DNA from: Streptomyces sp. NBC_00162 | GTDB taxonomy: Bacteria; Actinomycetota; Actinomycetes; Streptomycetales; Streptomycetaceae | Direction: 5' to 3' | Assembly (NCBI RefSeq): GCF_024611995.1 | Contig: NZ_CP102509.1 | Coordinates: 4,960,001-5,024,000, forward strand | DNA length: 64,000 nt | Shown: positions 18,525 through 27,926 of the stretch, in pieces | How the letters are laid out: every line of letters starts with the position of its first letter | Numbering within the stretch: the stretch's first letter is position 1 | The notes under the pieces: model-generated | Databases searched by the model: none | What the model was told of the DNA's origin: nothing | What the model saw: the letters and a program-made list of their open reading frames with translations, nothing else | Program-made: the position numbers and the translations under genes

Positions 18525-19154
18525 ATGAGCCTTAGCCGCGCCCCCCGCCGCCGCTCGACCAGCGGCGCCCTCCTGCTGACCGCGGTGACCGTCGCGGGCG
18601 TCATGACCCTGACGTCCTGCGACGATGCGGACGGCGGCAGCAAGTCCTCAGGCAGCGCCGGCGGAAACTACGTCGTGGGCAAGGGCGGCATCTCCACCGT
18701 CGCCAAGGGCGAGCGCGACGCGGCCCCGAAGCTCGACGGCGCGACCGTCGACGGCAAGACCCTCGACACCACCGAGCTCAAGGGCAAGGTCGTCGTCCTC
18801 AACGTGTGGGGCTCCTGGTGCCCGCCGTGCCGGGCCGAGGCCCCGGGCTTCGCTAAGGTCTCCAAGGAGCTCGCCGACGCGGGCAAGGACGTCGCCTTCG
18901 TCGGCATCAACACCCGCGACAACAGCACGCAGAACGCGACCGCCTTCGAGGAGAGCTACGGGATCACCTACCCGAGCCTCTACGACCCCGACGGAAAGCT
19001 GATGCTGCGCTTCCCCAAGGGCACGCTCAACCCGCAGGCCATCCCCTCCACGATCGTCCTCGACAAGGAGGGCAAGATCGCCGCCCGCACTTTGATCGCG
19101 GTCAGCGAAACGCAACTGCGCTCCATGATCGACCCGCTCCTCGCGGAGCAGTGA
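18525..19154 (+). CDS. resA: ResA/TlpA-like thiol-disulfide lipoprotein
   Basis: This is a 209-residue protein with an N-terminal basic stretch, a hydrophobic segment and lipobox TLTSC (Cys 32), then a thioredoxin-fold domain. The active site is [11 protein letters not shown] (Cys 99 and Cys 102). A cis-proline region ([15 protein letters not shown]) is present. In System II it keeps apocytochrome c haem-binding cysteines reduced outside the membrane. It is the first gene of the resA-ccdA-resB-ccsB operon, with only four bases to ccdA. Confidence 0.92.
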   Translation: MSLSRAPRRRSTSGALLLTAVTVAGVMTLTSCDDADGGSKSSGSAGGNYVVGKGGISTVAKGERDAAPKLDGATVDGKTLDTTELKGKVVVLNVWGSWCPPCRAEAPGFAKVSKELADAGKDVAFVGINTRDNSTQNATAFEESYGITYPSLYDPDGKLMLRFPKGTLNPQAIPSTIVLDKEGKIAARTLIAVSETQLRSMIDPLLAEQ

Positions 19155-19158
19155 CCTC

Positions 19159-19932
19159 GTGGTCGAGTACGTCCTCGCAGCCGAGGTCACCGGCGTGAAC
19201 GAGACCGTCCTGAACGGCGCCCTGCTGCTCGCCCTGCCCATCTCGCTCCTCGCCGGGCTGATCTCCTTCTTCTCGCCCTGCGTGCTCCCGCTGGTCCCCG
19301 GCTACCTCTCCTACGTGACCGGCGTCAGCGGCGCCGACCTCGCCGAGGCGCGGCGCGGACGGATGCTGGCGGGCGCGCTCCTGTTCATCGCCGGGTTCAC
19401 CGCCGTCTTCGTCTCCACCGGCGCGCTCTTCGGCTACTTCGGCGAGACCCTCCGGGAGAACAACGAGGTCATCTCCCGGGTCCTGGGCGGGCTGGTGATC
19501 GTCCTCGGCCTCTTCTTCATGGGTGCGATCCCGGGTCTGACGATGCGGGAGTTCCGCTTCCACAAGAAGCCGACGGCAGGCCTGCTCGGCGCCCCGCTGC
19601 TCGGGGTGCTCTTCGGTGTCGGCTGGACCCCCTGCATGGGCCCGACCCTCGCCGCCGTCACCACGCTCTCGCTCGACCAGGCGAGCGCGGGCCGCGGGGC
19701 GCTGCTGACCGTGGTCTACTGCCTGGGCCTCGGCCTGCCCTTCATCCTCGCCGCGATCGCCTTCCGCAAGGCGCTGGGTGCGTTCGGCTGGGTGAAGAAG
19801 CACTACGCGTGGGTGATGCGCATCGGCGGCGGCATGCTGATCCTGACCGGTCTGCTGCTCGTCACAGGAATGTGGGACAGCATCGTCGGCGACATGCGGA
19901 GCTGGACCCAAGGCTTCACGGTGGGGATCTGA
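19159..19932 (+). CDS. ccdA: CcdA-family thiol-disulfide electron transporter
   Basis: This 257-residue protein starts at GTG and has six predicted membrane segments. The two redox cysteines are where the family expects them, C41 in [14 protein letters not shown] and C159 in [11 protein letters not shown]. It passes electrons from cytoplasmic thioredoxin across the membrane to ResA. It lies between resA and resB in the same operon. Confidence 0.94.
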   Translation: MVEYVLAAEVTGVNETVLNGALLLALPISLLAGLISFFSPCVLPLVPGYLSYVTGVSGADLAEARRGRMLAGALLFIAGFTAVFVSTGALFGYFGETLRENNEVISRVLGGLVIVLGLFFMGAIPGLTMREFRFHKKPTAGLLGAPLLGVLFGVGWTPCMGPTLAAVTTLSLDQASAGRGALLTVVYCLGLGLPFILAAIAFRKALGAFGWVKKHYAWVMRIGGGMLILTGLLLVTGMWDSIVGDMRSWTQGFTVGI

Positions 19933-19945
19933 GGACTACACGGAC

Positions 19946-21640
19946 ATGAGTACGACAGACAACACGCCCACCGAGGCGTCGCAGGACTCCGAACCGGCGC
20001 TCGGCGCAGCCGGTTCCCAGCTCTCCACCGCCCCCCTCGAGGACAGTGGTCCCGTAGGCATCGGCGTGATCGGCTGGGCCCGCTGGGTCTGGCGGCAGCT
20101 CACCTCCATGCGGGTGGCGTTGATCCTGCTCTTCCTGCTGTCCCTCGGCGCGATCCCCGGCTCCCTCATCCCGCAGAACTCCGTCGACCTGATGAAGGTC
20201 GCCGAGTGGAAGAAGCTCAACCCGTCCTGGGTGACCATCGCCGAGAAGCTCCAGCTCTTCGACGTCTACACCTCGTTCTGGTTCTCCGCGATCTACATCC
20301 TGCTCTTCGTCTCGCTCATCGGTTGCATCCTGCCCCGCACCTGGCAGTTCGTCGGCCAGCTCCGGGGCCGCCCGCCGGCCGCCCCCCGCCGCCTCGACCG
20401 GCTCCCCGCGCACACCACGTGGCGCACCGAGAAGTCCCCGGACGAGGTCCTGGCGTACGCGAAGACGCTGCTCGGCCGGCGCCGCTTCCGCATCGAGGCC
20501 GGCAACGGCCACGTCGCGGCGGAGAAGGGCTACCTCCGCGAGGCCGGGAACCTGATCTTCCACATCGCGCTCATCGTGATGCTCGTGGCCTTCGCCTGGG
20601 GCAAGCTCTTCATGTCCGAGGGCGGCAAGCTCGTCCTGCGCGGCGGCGGCTTCTCGAACACGCTCACCCAGTACGACGACTTCAAGTCGGGCAGCATGTT
20701 CGATCCCGACGACCTGCCGCCCTTCAGCTTCACCCTCGACAAGTTCGATGCCACGTTCGAGGAGAGCGGCCCGCAGAAGGGCACCCCGCGCGACTTCAAG
20801 GCGTACGTCACCTACAGCGAGGGCGCCCACGGCAAGCCCAGGAAGGCCGAGATCGAGGTCAACAAGCCTCTCGAGGTCGACGGCTCCAAGGTCTACCTGC
20901 TCGGCCACGGCTACGCGCCGGTCATGTCGGTGACCGACGCCACCGGCAAGGTCGTCTTCCGGGACGCCGTGCCGATGCTGCCGCAGGACTCCAACCTCAC
21001 CTCGGCCGGCGCCATCAAGGTCACCGACGGCTACAAGAACAAGAACGGCGAGAAGGAGCAGCTCGGCTTCTCCGCCCAGTTCGTGCCGACCTTCGCGGGC
21101 AAGGGCAAGGGCACGATGCTCTCCCAGTTCCCCGACGCGAACTTCCCCGTGATCGCCCTGAACGCCTACCACGGCAGCCTCGGCGTGGACTCGGGCCTGC
21201 CGCAGAACGTGTACCAGCTGAACACGTCCAAGATGCAGCAGTTCAAGAAGGAGAACGGCGACCCGCTCGCCAAGATGCTGCTGCCCGGAGAGTCGATGGA
21301 CCTGCCCGACGGCGCGGGCACCGTGAAGTTCGAGAGCATCGAGCGCTGGGCCACCTTCTCCGTCACCCACCAGCCGGGCAGCGGCCTCGCCCTCGCGGGC
21401 GCGATCGCCGCCATCGCGGGCCTGGCCGGATCGCTGTTCATCCAGCGCCGCCGGATCTGGGTCCGCGCGGTGACCGGCGAGGACGGCGTCACCGTCGTCG
21501 AGATGGCGGGCCTCGGCCGCAGCGAGTCCGCCAAGCTCCCCGAGGAGCTGGGGCAGCTCGCCGCCACGCTGCACGAGCAGGCGCCGACCGCGACGCCCGC
21601 CGAACCTGTCGAAGAAACCCCCGAAGGAGAGCGCGGATGA
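19946..21640 (+). CDS. resB: ResB-like cytochrome c biogenesis protein
   Basis: This 564-residue protein has membrane segments near residues 52-70 (RVALILLFLLSLGAIPGSLI), 112-130 and 205-222, then a large extracytoplasmic part, and a last helix near 478-496. Half of the System II haem ligase (CcsBA) is made of ResB, which together with CcsB delivers haem and attaches it to CxxCH sites. The signature GSLIPQNSVDLMKVAEWKKL is present. The N-terminal 45 residues are a disordered acidic tail. The stop overlaps the ccsB start by four bases. Confidence 0.93.
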   Translation: MSTTDNTPTEASQDSEPALGAAGSQLSTAPLEDSGPVGIGVIGWARWVWRQLTSMRVALILLFLLSLGAIPGSLIPQNSVDLMKVAEWKKLNPSWVTIAEKLQLFDVYTSFWFSAIYILLFVSLIGCILPRTWQFVGQLRGRPPAAPRRLDRLPAHTTWRTEKSPDEVLAYAKTLLGRRRFRIEAGNGHVAAEKGYLREAGNLIFHIALIVMLVAFAWGKLFMSEGGKLVLRGGGFSNTLTQYDDFKSGSMFDPDDLPPFSFTLDKFDATFEESGPQKGTPRDFKAYVTYSEGAHGKPRKAEIEVNKPLEVDGSKVYLLGHGYAPVMSVTDATGKVVFRDAVPMLPQDSNLTSAGAIKVTDGYKNKNGEKEQLGFSAQFVPTFAGKGKGTMLSQFPDANFPVIALNAYHGSLGVDSGLPQNVYQLNTSKMQQFKKENGDPLAKMLLPGESMDLPDGAGTVKFESIERWATFSVTHQPGSGLALAGAIAAIAGLAGSLFIQRRRIWVRAVTGEDGVTVVEMAGLGRSESAKLPEELGQLAATLHEQAPTATPAEPVEETPEGERG

Positions 21641-22728
21641 CGCCGCTCGCTGCCGCAGCCAACGAGAACCTGGCTCAGATCAGCAATTACCTGGTCTATT
21701 CGTCGATGGCGGTCTACATGCTCGCCTTCTTCGCGCACATCGCCGAGTGGACCTTCGGCAGCCGCAGCAAGGTGGCCCGTACGGCCGCCGCGCTGACCCC
21801 GGCCAAGGGCGCCGCCGCGCCCGCCGCCCCCGCCGTAAAGGTCCGGGGCAAGGCGGGCAGTACGGCCGTCCTCGACGCGCCGAAGGTCGTCACCCGCTCC
21901 GCCGCGGGCACGCGTGACGTGCCCGACGGCCCGGGCGCCGCGGGCGGCACCGCGCAGGGCGACCTGTACGGGCGGATCGCGGTCTCGCTGACCGCGCTCG
22001 CCTTCCTCATCGAGGCGGCCGGCGTCGTCTCCCGCGCGATGTCGGTGCAGCGGGCCCCCTGGGGCAACATGTACGAGTTCTCGATCACCTTCTCCACGGT
22101 GGCCGTCGGCGCGTACCTGGTGCTGCTCGCGCTGAAGAAGAACGTCCGCTGGCTCGGCCTGATCCTGGTCACCACCGTCCTGCTGGACCTCGGCATCGCC
22201 GTGACCTGGCTCTACACCGACAGTGACCAGCTGGTCCCGGCCCTGCACTCGTACTGGCTGTGGATCCACGTCTCCACCGCGATCTTCTGCGGCGCCGTCT
22301 TCTACATCGGCGCGGCCGGAGCGGTGCTCTACCTCTTCCGCGACGCCTACGAGGGCAGGCTCGCGGCGGGCAGGACCGCGGGGAAGTTCTACTCGTCCGT
22401 CATGGAGCGGCTGCCCTCGGCGGCCTCGCTCGACAAGTTCTCCTACCGCATCAACGCGGCCGTCTTCCCGCTGTGGACCTTCACGATCATCGCGGGCGCG
22501 ATCTGGGCGGGCGACGCCTGGGGCCGCTACTGGGGCTGGGACCCCAAGGAGGTCTGGTCCTTCGTGACCTGGGTGGCGTACGCCTGCTACCTGCACGCAC
22601 GCGCCACCGCCGGCTGGAAGGGCCGCAAGGCCGCCTACCTGGCGCTCTTCGCCTTCGCCTGCTGGATCTGGAACTACTACGGCGTGAACATCCTGCTCAG
22701 CGGCAAGCACTCGTACGCGGGCGTCTGA
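21637..22728 (+). CDS. ccsB: CcsB/ResC cytochrome c biogenesis protein
   Basis: This is 363 residues from ATG 21637. It carries the haem-handling tryptophan-rich motif WGRYWGWDPKEVWSFVTW in an extracytoplasmic loop, with flanking histidines (YLHARAT, SYWLWIHVSTA), and about eight membrane segments. A disordered Ala/Pro linker at residues 50-100 is longer than in Bacillus ResC. It is the partner of ResB in the System II ligase. It is the last gene of the operon, coupled to resB. Confidence 0.94.
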   Translation: MTPLAAAANENLAQISNYLVYSSMAVYMLAFFAHIAEWTFGSRSKVARTAAALTPAKGAAAPAAPAVKVRGKAGSTAVLDAPKVVTRSAAGTRDVPDGPGAAGGTAQGDLYGRIAVSLTALAFLIEAAGVVSRAMSVQRAPWGNMYEFSITFSTVAVGAYLVLLALKKNVRWLGLILVTTVLLDLGIAVTWLYTDSDQLVPALHSYWLWIHVSTAIFCGAVFYIGAAGAVLYLFRDAYEGRLAAGRTAGKFYSSVMERLPSAASLDKFSYRINAAVFPLWTFTIIAGAIWAGDAWGRYWGWDPKEVWSFVTWVAYACYLHARATAGWKGRKAAYLALFAFACWIWNYYGVNILLSGKHSYAGV

Positions 22729-22753
22729 CCGGCAGGAGTGGGACGCTGGTGTC

Positions 22754-23272
22754 ATGCCTCCTGTGAGTCATGGCACCAGCGAGGGCCGCGGCGAGGACCG
22801 CTGGCGGATCCGCTTCGAGCTGCACTTTCCGTACGCCTACGAAGCGCTCTGGCCGGCCCTGACCACGCCCGACGGCCTGCGCGGCTGGCTGGCCGAGGCG
22901 GAGGTCCTGGAGCGCAGGCTCGGCGGGGCGGTCACGCTCCGCTGGCCGGCAGGTCCTTTTCAAAACATCGGGACGGTGGCCACCGGCCGCGTCACGGCCT
23001 GGGACGTCGAGCGGGTCGTCGAGTACACGGTGACCGGGCACGAGCGGATCCGCTTCCACCTGGAGCCGGTGGGGACCGACTCGACGGTCATCCGCTTCGT
23101 GAACGAGCGGAGCGGACCGGAGAGCGAGCGGCTGGACTCCCTGGCCGGCTGGCACGCGCACTTCGAGCTGCTGGAATCCGCGCTGGGCGGACGGCCGGCG
23201 AACTGGGCCGCCTGGACCGCCACCCGCTGGGCCGCGCTGCGCGAGGACTACGCGTCCCTCTCCAGGGCGTAG
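22754..23272 (+). CDS. SRPBCC/AHSA1-type ligand-binding protein
   Basis: This is a 172-residue protein with the START/Bet v1-like pattern of the SRPBCC superfamily: FPYAYEALWPALTTPDGLRG WL, a central beta region (VEYTVTGHERIRFHLEPVGT) and a C-terminal amphipathic helix (LAGWHAHFELLESALGG). Members bind small hydrophobic ligands, and the ligand cannot be inferred. It begins 25 bases after ccsB but is likely a separate unit. No metal or catalytic motif is visible. Confidence 0.75.
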   Translation: MPPVSHGTSEGRGEDRWRIRFELHFPYAYEALWPALTTPDGLRGWLAEAEVLERRLGGAVTLRWPAGPFQNIGTVATGRVTAWDVERVVEYTVTGHERIRFHLEPVGTDSTVIRFVNERSGPESERLDSLAGWHAHFELLESALGGRPANWAAWTATRWAALREDYASLSRA

Positions 23273-23306
23273 GAGCCGCGCGCGGGCGAACGGCTGGTCC
23301 GTGCGG

Positions 23307-23603
23307 CTAGTCCGTGCCCGTGCCCTTGTCCTTCTCCTGCTCGTCGCGCAGGGACTTCAGGAACTCCGGGTTGTCGTCGGGCGCGACCCACTGGGCCCGG
23401 CGCGCCCGGCCGCCGCCGGCCGCGGCCCGCTTCTTCCCCGCGAACAGCCACACCACCGGCCCGACGATGGAGAAGAGCAGGATGATGATCACCCAGACCA
23501 CCTTGGGCAGGTGCTTGACCTCTTCCTCCGGCGTGTTCAGGCAGTCGATGAAGGCGTAGATGGTCAGCGCGAGGATCAGCAGGAACGGCAGATAGCGCAG
23601 CAC
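23307..23603 (-). CDS. Small membrane protein with PLDc_N domain
   Basis: This 98-residue protein from GTG 23603 has two membrane helices (YLPFLLILALTIYAFIDC and VVWVIIILLFSIVGPVVWLF) separated by a short acidic loop. This is the PLD-nuclease N-terminal domain pattern, although no nuclease part is attached. The C-terminus is basic and then acidic. Such stand-alone proteins are common in Actinobacteria and have no assigned role. It is divergent from the UbiD-like gene. Confidence 0.8.
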   Translation of the reverse strand: MLRYLPFLLILALTIYAFIDCLNTPEEEVKHLPKVVWVIIILLFSIVGPVVWLFAGKKRAAAGGGRARRAQWVAPDDNPEFLKSLRDEQEKDKGTGTD

Positions 23604-23656
23604 GGTGTGGGACCGACTCCCGGGCAGTGACGGCGGGCCCGCGAAGGGCCCCGGTG

Positions 23657-23669
23657 ACCCTTCAAGGGT
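23657..23669. promoter_or_regulatory. Palindrome in the promoter region of the menaquinone decarboxylase gene
   Basis: ACCCTT-C-AAGGGT is a perfect 13-base palindrome centred 30 bases before the ATG at 23694. It lies in the short divergent region shared with the PLDc_N gene, so it may be an operator. Confidence 0.35.
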
Positions 23670-23693
23670 AGTTGGTGACGGATACTGAGCCCT

Positions 23694-25151
23694 ATGGCTT
23701 ACGACGATCTCCGCTCGCTGCTCCGGGCTCTGGAGCGGGAGGGCGACCTCAAGCGCATCAAGGCCGAAGTCGACCCCCATCTCGAGGTGGGGGAGATCGT
23801 CGACAGAGTGAACAAGGCGGGGGGCCCGGCCCTCCTCTTCGAGAACGTCAAGGGCTCGGCGATGCCGCTGGCCATGAACGTCTTCGGCACCGACCGGCGC
23901 CTGCTGAAGGCGCTGGGCCTGAAGTCGTACGGCGAGATCAGCGAGAAGATCGGCGGCCTGCTCAAGCCGGAGCTGCCGCAGGGCTTCATCGGGGTCCGCG
24001 AGGCCTTCGGCAAGCTCGGCTCGATGGTGCACGTGCCGCCGAAGAAGGTGAAGGGCGACGCCGCGCCCGTCCAGGAGGTCGTCCTCACCGGCGACGACGT
24101 GGACCTCGACCAGCTCCCGGCCCTCTTCACGTGGCCCAAGGACGGCGGCTCCTTCTTCAACCTGGGCCTCACCCACACCAAGCACCCCGAGACGGGCGTG
24201 CGCAACCTCGGCCTCTACCGCCTCCAGCGCCACGACAAGCGCACCATCGGCATGCACTGGCAGATCCACAAGGACAGCCGCAACCACTACGCGGTGGCCG
24301 CCAAGCGCGGTGAGCGGCTGCCGGTCGCGATCGCCTTCGGCTGCCCGCCCGCGGTGACGTACGCGTCCACCGCGCCGCTGCCCGGCGACATCGACGAGTA
24401 CCTCTTCGCCGGCTTCGTCGCCGGCAAGCGCATCGAGATGGTCGACTGCAAGACCGTGCCGCTCCAGGTCCCGGCCAACGCGGAGGTCGTGATCGAGGGC
24501 TGGCTGGAGCCGGGGGAGACGCTCCCGGAGGGCCCCTTCGGCGACCACACCGGCTTCTACACCCCGCAGGAGCCGTTCCCGGCGCTGAAGATCGACTGCG
24601 TGACCATGCGCAAGCGCCCGCTGATCCAGTCGATCGTGGTGGGCCGCCCGCCGACCGAGGACGGCCCGCTGGGCCGCGCGACGGAACGCTTCTTCCTCCC
24701 GCTCCTCAAGATCATCGTGCCCGACATCGTGGACTACCACCTGCCCGAGTCGGGCGGGTTCCACAACTGCGCGATCGTCTCGATCGACAAGAAGTACCCG
24801 AAGCACGCGCAGAAGGTCATGCACGCCATCTGGGGCGCGCACATGATGTCGCTGACCAAGCTGATCATCGTGGTGGACGCCGACTGCGACGTCCACGACC
24901 TGCACGAGGTGTCCTGGCGGGCGCTCGGCAACACGGACTACTCCCGGGACCTGACGGTCGTCGAAGGGCCGGTGGACCACCTGGACCACGCCTCGTACCA
25001 GCAGTTCTGGGGCGGCAAGGCGGGCATCGACGCCACCAAGAAGCTCCCCGAGGAGGGCTACACCCGCGACGGCGGCTGGCCCGACATGGTCGAGTCCGAC
25101 CCGGCGACCGCCGCGCTCGTGGACCGCCGCTGGAAGGAATACGGGCTGTGA
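23694..25151 (+). CDS. UbiD-family decarboxylase of futalosine-type menaquinone biosynthesis (MqnL-like)
   Basis: This is a 485-residue UbiD-type, prenylated-FMN-dependent decarboxylase. Signatures include GTDRRLLKALGLKSYGEISE, NLGLYRLQRHDKRTIGMHW, the region GPFGDHTGFYTP, and the acidic ELP-like VEGPVDHLDHAS. With the adjacent UbiA-like and UbiX-like genes and MqnE it matches the late futalosine pathway set known from Streptomyces coelicolor. There it would decarboxylate the prenylated 1,4-dihydroxy-6-naphthoate intermediate. The stop overlaps the next start by four bases. Confidence 0.92.
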   Translation: MAYDDLRSLLRALEREGDLKRIKAEVDPHLEVGEIVDRVNKAGGPALLFENVKGSAMPLAMNVFGTDRRLLKALGLKSYGEISEKIGGLLKPELPQGFIGVREAFGKLGSMVHVPPKKVKGDAAPVQEVVLTGDDVDLDQLPALFTWPKDGGSFFNLGLTHTKHPETGVRNLGLYRLQRHDKRTIGMHWQIHKDSRNHYAVAAKRGERLPVAIAFGCPPAVTYASTAPLPGDIDEYLFAGFVAGKRIEMVDCKTVPLQVPANAEVVIEGWLEPGETLPEGPFGDHTGFYTPQEPFPALKIDCVTMRKRPLIQSIVVGRPPTEDGPLGRATERFFLPLLKIIVPDIVDYHLPESGGFHNCAIVSIDKKYPKHAQKVMHAIWGAHMMSLTKLIIVVDADCDVHDLHEVSWRALGNTDYSRDLTVVEGPVDHLDHASYQQFWGGKAGIDATKKLPEEGYTRDGGWPDMVESDPATAALVDRRWKEYGL

Positions 25152-25624
25152 GCCCGATCGCGATGGGCGGCCCCGCCCTCTTCCTCGGCGGCGAGACGTA
25201 CGTGGCCCTCGTGCGCCCGGAGCTCGACCCGGCCGACCCGGGCGTCCGGCGGGCCGCCGAGGAGGCGGGCGTCTCCCCGGAGGAGTTCGCCGGGCCCGGC
25301 AACATCTGGGCGCTGATGCTGGACTGGGCCGACGACGAGGGCGGCGAGGGCGGCGGCTTCGAGCTGCCGGGCCTGCGCGACTCCGAGGCGGACGACTTCG
25401 CCGAGCGGCTGCAGGCGGCCCTGGCCGCCGGCGGCCGGTTCACCGTCGAGGCCGGCGCCGTACTTCGGCTCGACGGCCGCCCGGTCGGCGAGGACTACGC
25501 CTTCACGGCCAGGATCACCCCGCCCGAGGGTGACGCCGAGGCCTTCCTGATCCTGGAGACGGACCCGGTCCCCACGGCCACGCTGCTGGCCGACCTCGAA
25601 GAGTTCCGCGGGAGCCTCGCATGA
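25148..25624 (+). CDS. Conserved unknown within the menaquinone operon
   Basis: This 158-residue acidic protein starts at GTG 25148. It is overlapped by four bases on both sides (UbiD-like gene before, mqnP after), so it is part of the operon's translation chain. Visible blocks are GGPALFLGGETYVALVRPEL, NIWALMLDWADDEGG and EAFLILETDPVPTATLLADL. There are no membrane helices, cysteines or known motif. Its fixed place suggests an accessory role or simple coexpression. The function is unknown. Confidence 0.7.
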   Translation: MSPIAMGGPALFLGGETYVALVRPELDPADPGVRRAAEEAGVSPEEFAGPGNIWALMLDWADDEGGEGGGFELPGLRDSEADDFAERLQAALAAGGRFTVEAGAVLRLDGRPVGEDYAFTARITPPEGDAEAFLILETDPVPTATLLADLEEFRGSLA

Positions 25625-26544
25625 TGACCACTGCCGACGGAGTGGTCGGGCCCGGCCCCGCACCCGAGGCCACCAACAAGATCAAGGCGTTCCTGCGGCT
25701 CGTGATGATCGAGCACTCGGTCTTCGCGCTGCCCTTCGCCTACATCGCCGCGCTCACCGCGATGTTCCAGCTCGACCGGAGCGTGCACTGGGGCAAGCTG
25801 CTGCTCGTCACCGTCTGCATGGTGGGCCTGCGGACCTTCGCGATGGCCGCCAACCGGATCATCGACCGCGAGATCGACGCGCGGAACCCGCGCACCGCCG
25901 GCCGCGAGCTGGTCACCGGCGCGGTCTCGGTCCGCTCGGCCTGGACGGGGGCGGGGATCGCGCTCGTCGTCTTCCTCGGCTCGGCGGCGCTGCTGAACCC
26001 GCTATGCCTGGCTCTGGCGCCCGTCGCGGTGATCCCGATGGTGGTGTACCCGTACGGCAAGAGGTTCACGAACTTCCCGCACGCCATCCTGGGCCTGGCC
26101 CAGGCGATCGGCCCGGTCGGGGCCTGGCTGGCGGTCACCGGCGAGTGGTCGTGGGACGCGGTGGTCCTGGGCCTCGCGGTGGGCGTGTGGATCGGCGGCT
26201 TCGACCTGATCTTCGGCTCCCAGGACGTCGCCGCGGACCGCGCGGAGGGCGTCAAGTCCGTCCCGGCCCGCTTCGGTGTCCCGGCCGCCCTGTGGGGGGC
26301 CCGCGGCGCGCACGTCGTGACCACGGCCCTGCTGGTCTGGTACGCCCTCGCCACGGACGCGGGGATGTTCTTCTGGGCGGGCCTGCTGATCGTGGTCTGC
26401 GCGTTCTTCTACGAGCACTCCATCGTGACGCCGCACGACCTGTCCCGTCTGAACCGCGCCTTCTTCACGGTCAACGGGTTCATCGGGATTGCCCTGTTCG
26501 TGTGTGCAGTGATGGATCTGGCGGTCCGGGGCCTGACCTTCTAG
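25621..26544 (+). CDS. mqnP: UbiA-family prenyltransferase of menaquinone biosynthesis
   Basis: This is a 307-residue membrane protein with about eight helices. Both Asp-rich prenyl-diphosphate motifs are present: NRIIDREIDARNP (N78-D86) and GSQDVAADRAEG (D202, D206). MqnP prenylates 1,4-dihydroxy-6-naphthoate. It starts with two consecutive ATG codons at 25621, overlapping the stop of the unknown gene before it. The downstream rhomboid gene is convergent. Confidence 0.92.
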   Translation: MMTTADGVVGPGPAPEATNKIKAFLRLVMIEHSVFALPFAYIAALTAMFQLDRSVHWGKLLLVTVCMVGLRTFAMAANRIIDREIDARNPRTAGRELVTGAVSVRSAWTGAGIALVVFLGSAALLNPLCLALAPVAVIPMVVYPYGKRFTNFPHAILGLAQAIGPVGAWLAVTGEWSWDAVVLGLAVGVWIGGFDLIFGSQDVAADRAEGVKSVPARFGVPAALWGARGAHVVTTALLVWYALATDAGMFFWAGLLIVVCAFFYEHSIVTPHDLSRLNRAFFTVNGFIGIALFVCAVMDLAVRGLTF

Positions 26545-26557
26545 GCCCGGACAGGCC

Positions 26558-27154
26558 CTAGGCGATGGCGGGGCGGCGGACCGGCCGGCGGAAGAAGAGG
26601 GCCGTCACCACGCCCGCCACGAGGCCTATGAGGTGGGCGTACCAGCCGACGCCGTCCGCCGGCAGGATGCCGAGGAAGGCCGTGGTGCCCCAGAGCGCGG
26701 CGAGGGCGAGTCCCACTGCCGCGTTCAGCGGCTTGCGTTCGACGAAGCCGCGGACGACCACGTAGCCGAAGAGGCCGAAGACCAGCCCCGAGGCACCGGC
26801 CCCGACGCTGTTCGGAGGGGCGATCAGCCAGGCGCCGATGCCGACCGCGGCGATGTTCAGCGCGCTCACGGCCAGGAAGCGGCGGATGCCGCTGAGGGCG
26901 GCGATGAAGCCGAGGACCAACAGCGGAAGGCTGTTGGACGCCACGTGGCCGAAGCCGAAGTGCAGGAACGGATGGGCGGCGATGCCGATCAGCCGGTCGG
27001 GGTCGCGGGGGAAGATCCCGTACGCGTCCAGCGCGTGGCCGGTGGCGAAATCGATCGCCTCGATCACCCACAGCAGGGCCACCCAGCCGAGCATCAGCTT
27101 GGCCGCGGCCTTCGCCCGGTCGGTCTGTGTCCAGGCGTCCTGAGCCGTGCTCAC
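26558..27154 (-). CDS. Rhomboid-family intramembrane serine protease
   Basis: This is 198 residues from GTG 27154 (AAGGGGG seven bases upstream). There are six membrane segments. The catalytic serine is S122 in GAGASGLVFGL and the histidine H174 in GWYAHLIGLVAG. The HxxxN-type motif is in HFGFGHVASN. This is the full dyad, so the enzyme is probably active inside the membrane. The substrate is unknown. It lies on the opposite strand, between mqnP and the UbiX-like gene. Confidence 0.9.
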   Translation of the reverse strand: MSTAQDAWTQTDRAKAAAKLMLGWVALLWVIEAIDFATGHALDAYGIFPRDPDRLIGIAAHPFLHFGFGHVASNSLPLLVLGFIAALSGIRRFLAVSALNIAAVGIGAWLIAPPNSVGAGASGLVFGLFGYVVVRGFVERKPLNAAVGLALAALWGTTAFLGILPADGVGWYAHLIGLVAGVVTALFFRRPVRRPAIA

Positions 27155-27245
27155 CGTCGTCCCCCTTGTCGTGCCGTCCCACCCCCTGGAACGTCCGGCC
27201 ACCTTAGCGAGTGCCCGCCCGTGGTGGCCGGATAGTCTCGGAGGT

Positions 27246-27926
27246 ATGACTGAGCGCAAGCGCACCCCGTGGGTGGTAGGGGTTTCCGGGGCTTCCGGGA
27301 CCCCGTACGCGGCGGCGGTGCTCCGCGGGCTGCTCGCGGCGGGGGAGAGCGTCGACCTGGTGGTCAGCCGGGCCTCGCGGCTCACCCTGCTGGACGAGAC
27401 CGGGATCGCCTTCCGGGACGCGCACTGGCGGGACGATCTGACGGAGTGGCTGGCGCGCGGCGCCGACGGCAAGCCGGGGACGTTCGAGCCCGTCACGGGC
27501 GACGTGCGGTACTGGGGCGCCGGGGACCTGGCGGCCGGACCGAGTTCGGGCTCGTACCCCGTCAAGGGGATGCTCGTCGTCCCCGCCTCCACGGCGTGCG
27601 TGGCGGGGGTGGCGCTCGGGCTGTCGAAGGACCTGCTCCAGCGCGTGGCGAGCGTGACGCTCAAGGAGCGGCGCCGGCTGGTGGTGTGTGTGCGGGAGAC
27701 CCCGCTGAACGGGCAGACGCTGAAGCATCTGGTGACGCTGGACGAGGCGGGCGCGATCGTGCTGCCCGCCTCTCCGGCGTTCTACGCGGGTGCGACGCAC
27801 ATCCAGGATCTGGTGGATTTCGTCGCGGGGCGGGTGCTGGACGCGGCAGGGGTGCCGCACCGGCTGTACCGCCGTTGGGAGGGGGAGCTGGGGAGCTCCC
27901 GGCCTCCGGAGGCAAGCGGTGGTTAG
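27246..27926 (+). CDS. ubiX: UbiX-family flavin prenyltransferase (MqnM-like)
   Basis: This 226-residue protein has the flavoprotein signature WVVGVSGASGTPYAAAVL, a MLVVPASTACVAGVALG block, LLQRVASVTLKERRRLVVC and RETPLNGQTLKHL. UbiX makes prenylated FMN from FMN and dimethylallyl phosphate, and this is the cofactor the UbiD-like decarboxylase at 23694 needs. I start it at ATG 27246 (GAGG just upstream). The 3' end overlaps the convergent 44-residue gene by a few bases. Confidence 0.92.
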   Translation: MTERKRTPWVVGVSGASGTPYAAAVLRGLLAAGESVDLVVSRASRLTLLDETGIAFRDAHWRDDLTEWLARGADGKPGTFEPVTGDVRYWGAGDLAAGPSSGSYPVKGMLVVPASTACVAGVALGLSKDLLQRVASVTLKERRRLVVCVRETPLNGQTLKHLVTLDEAGAIVLPASPAFYAGATHIQDLVDFVAGRVLDAAGVPHRLYRRWEGELGSSRPPEASGG

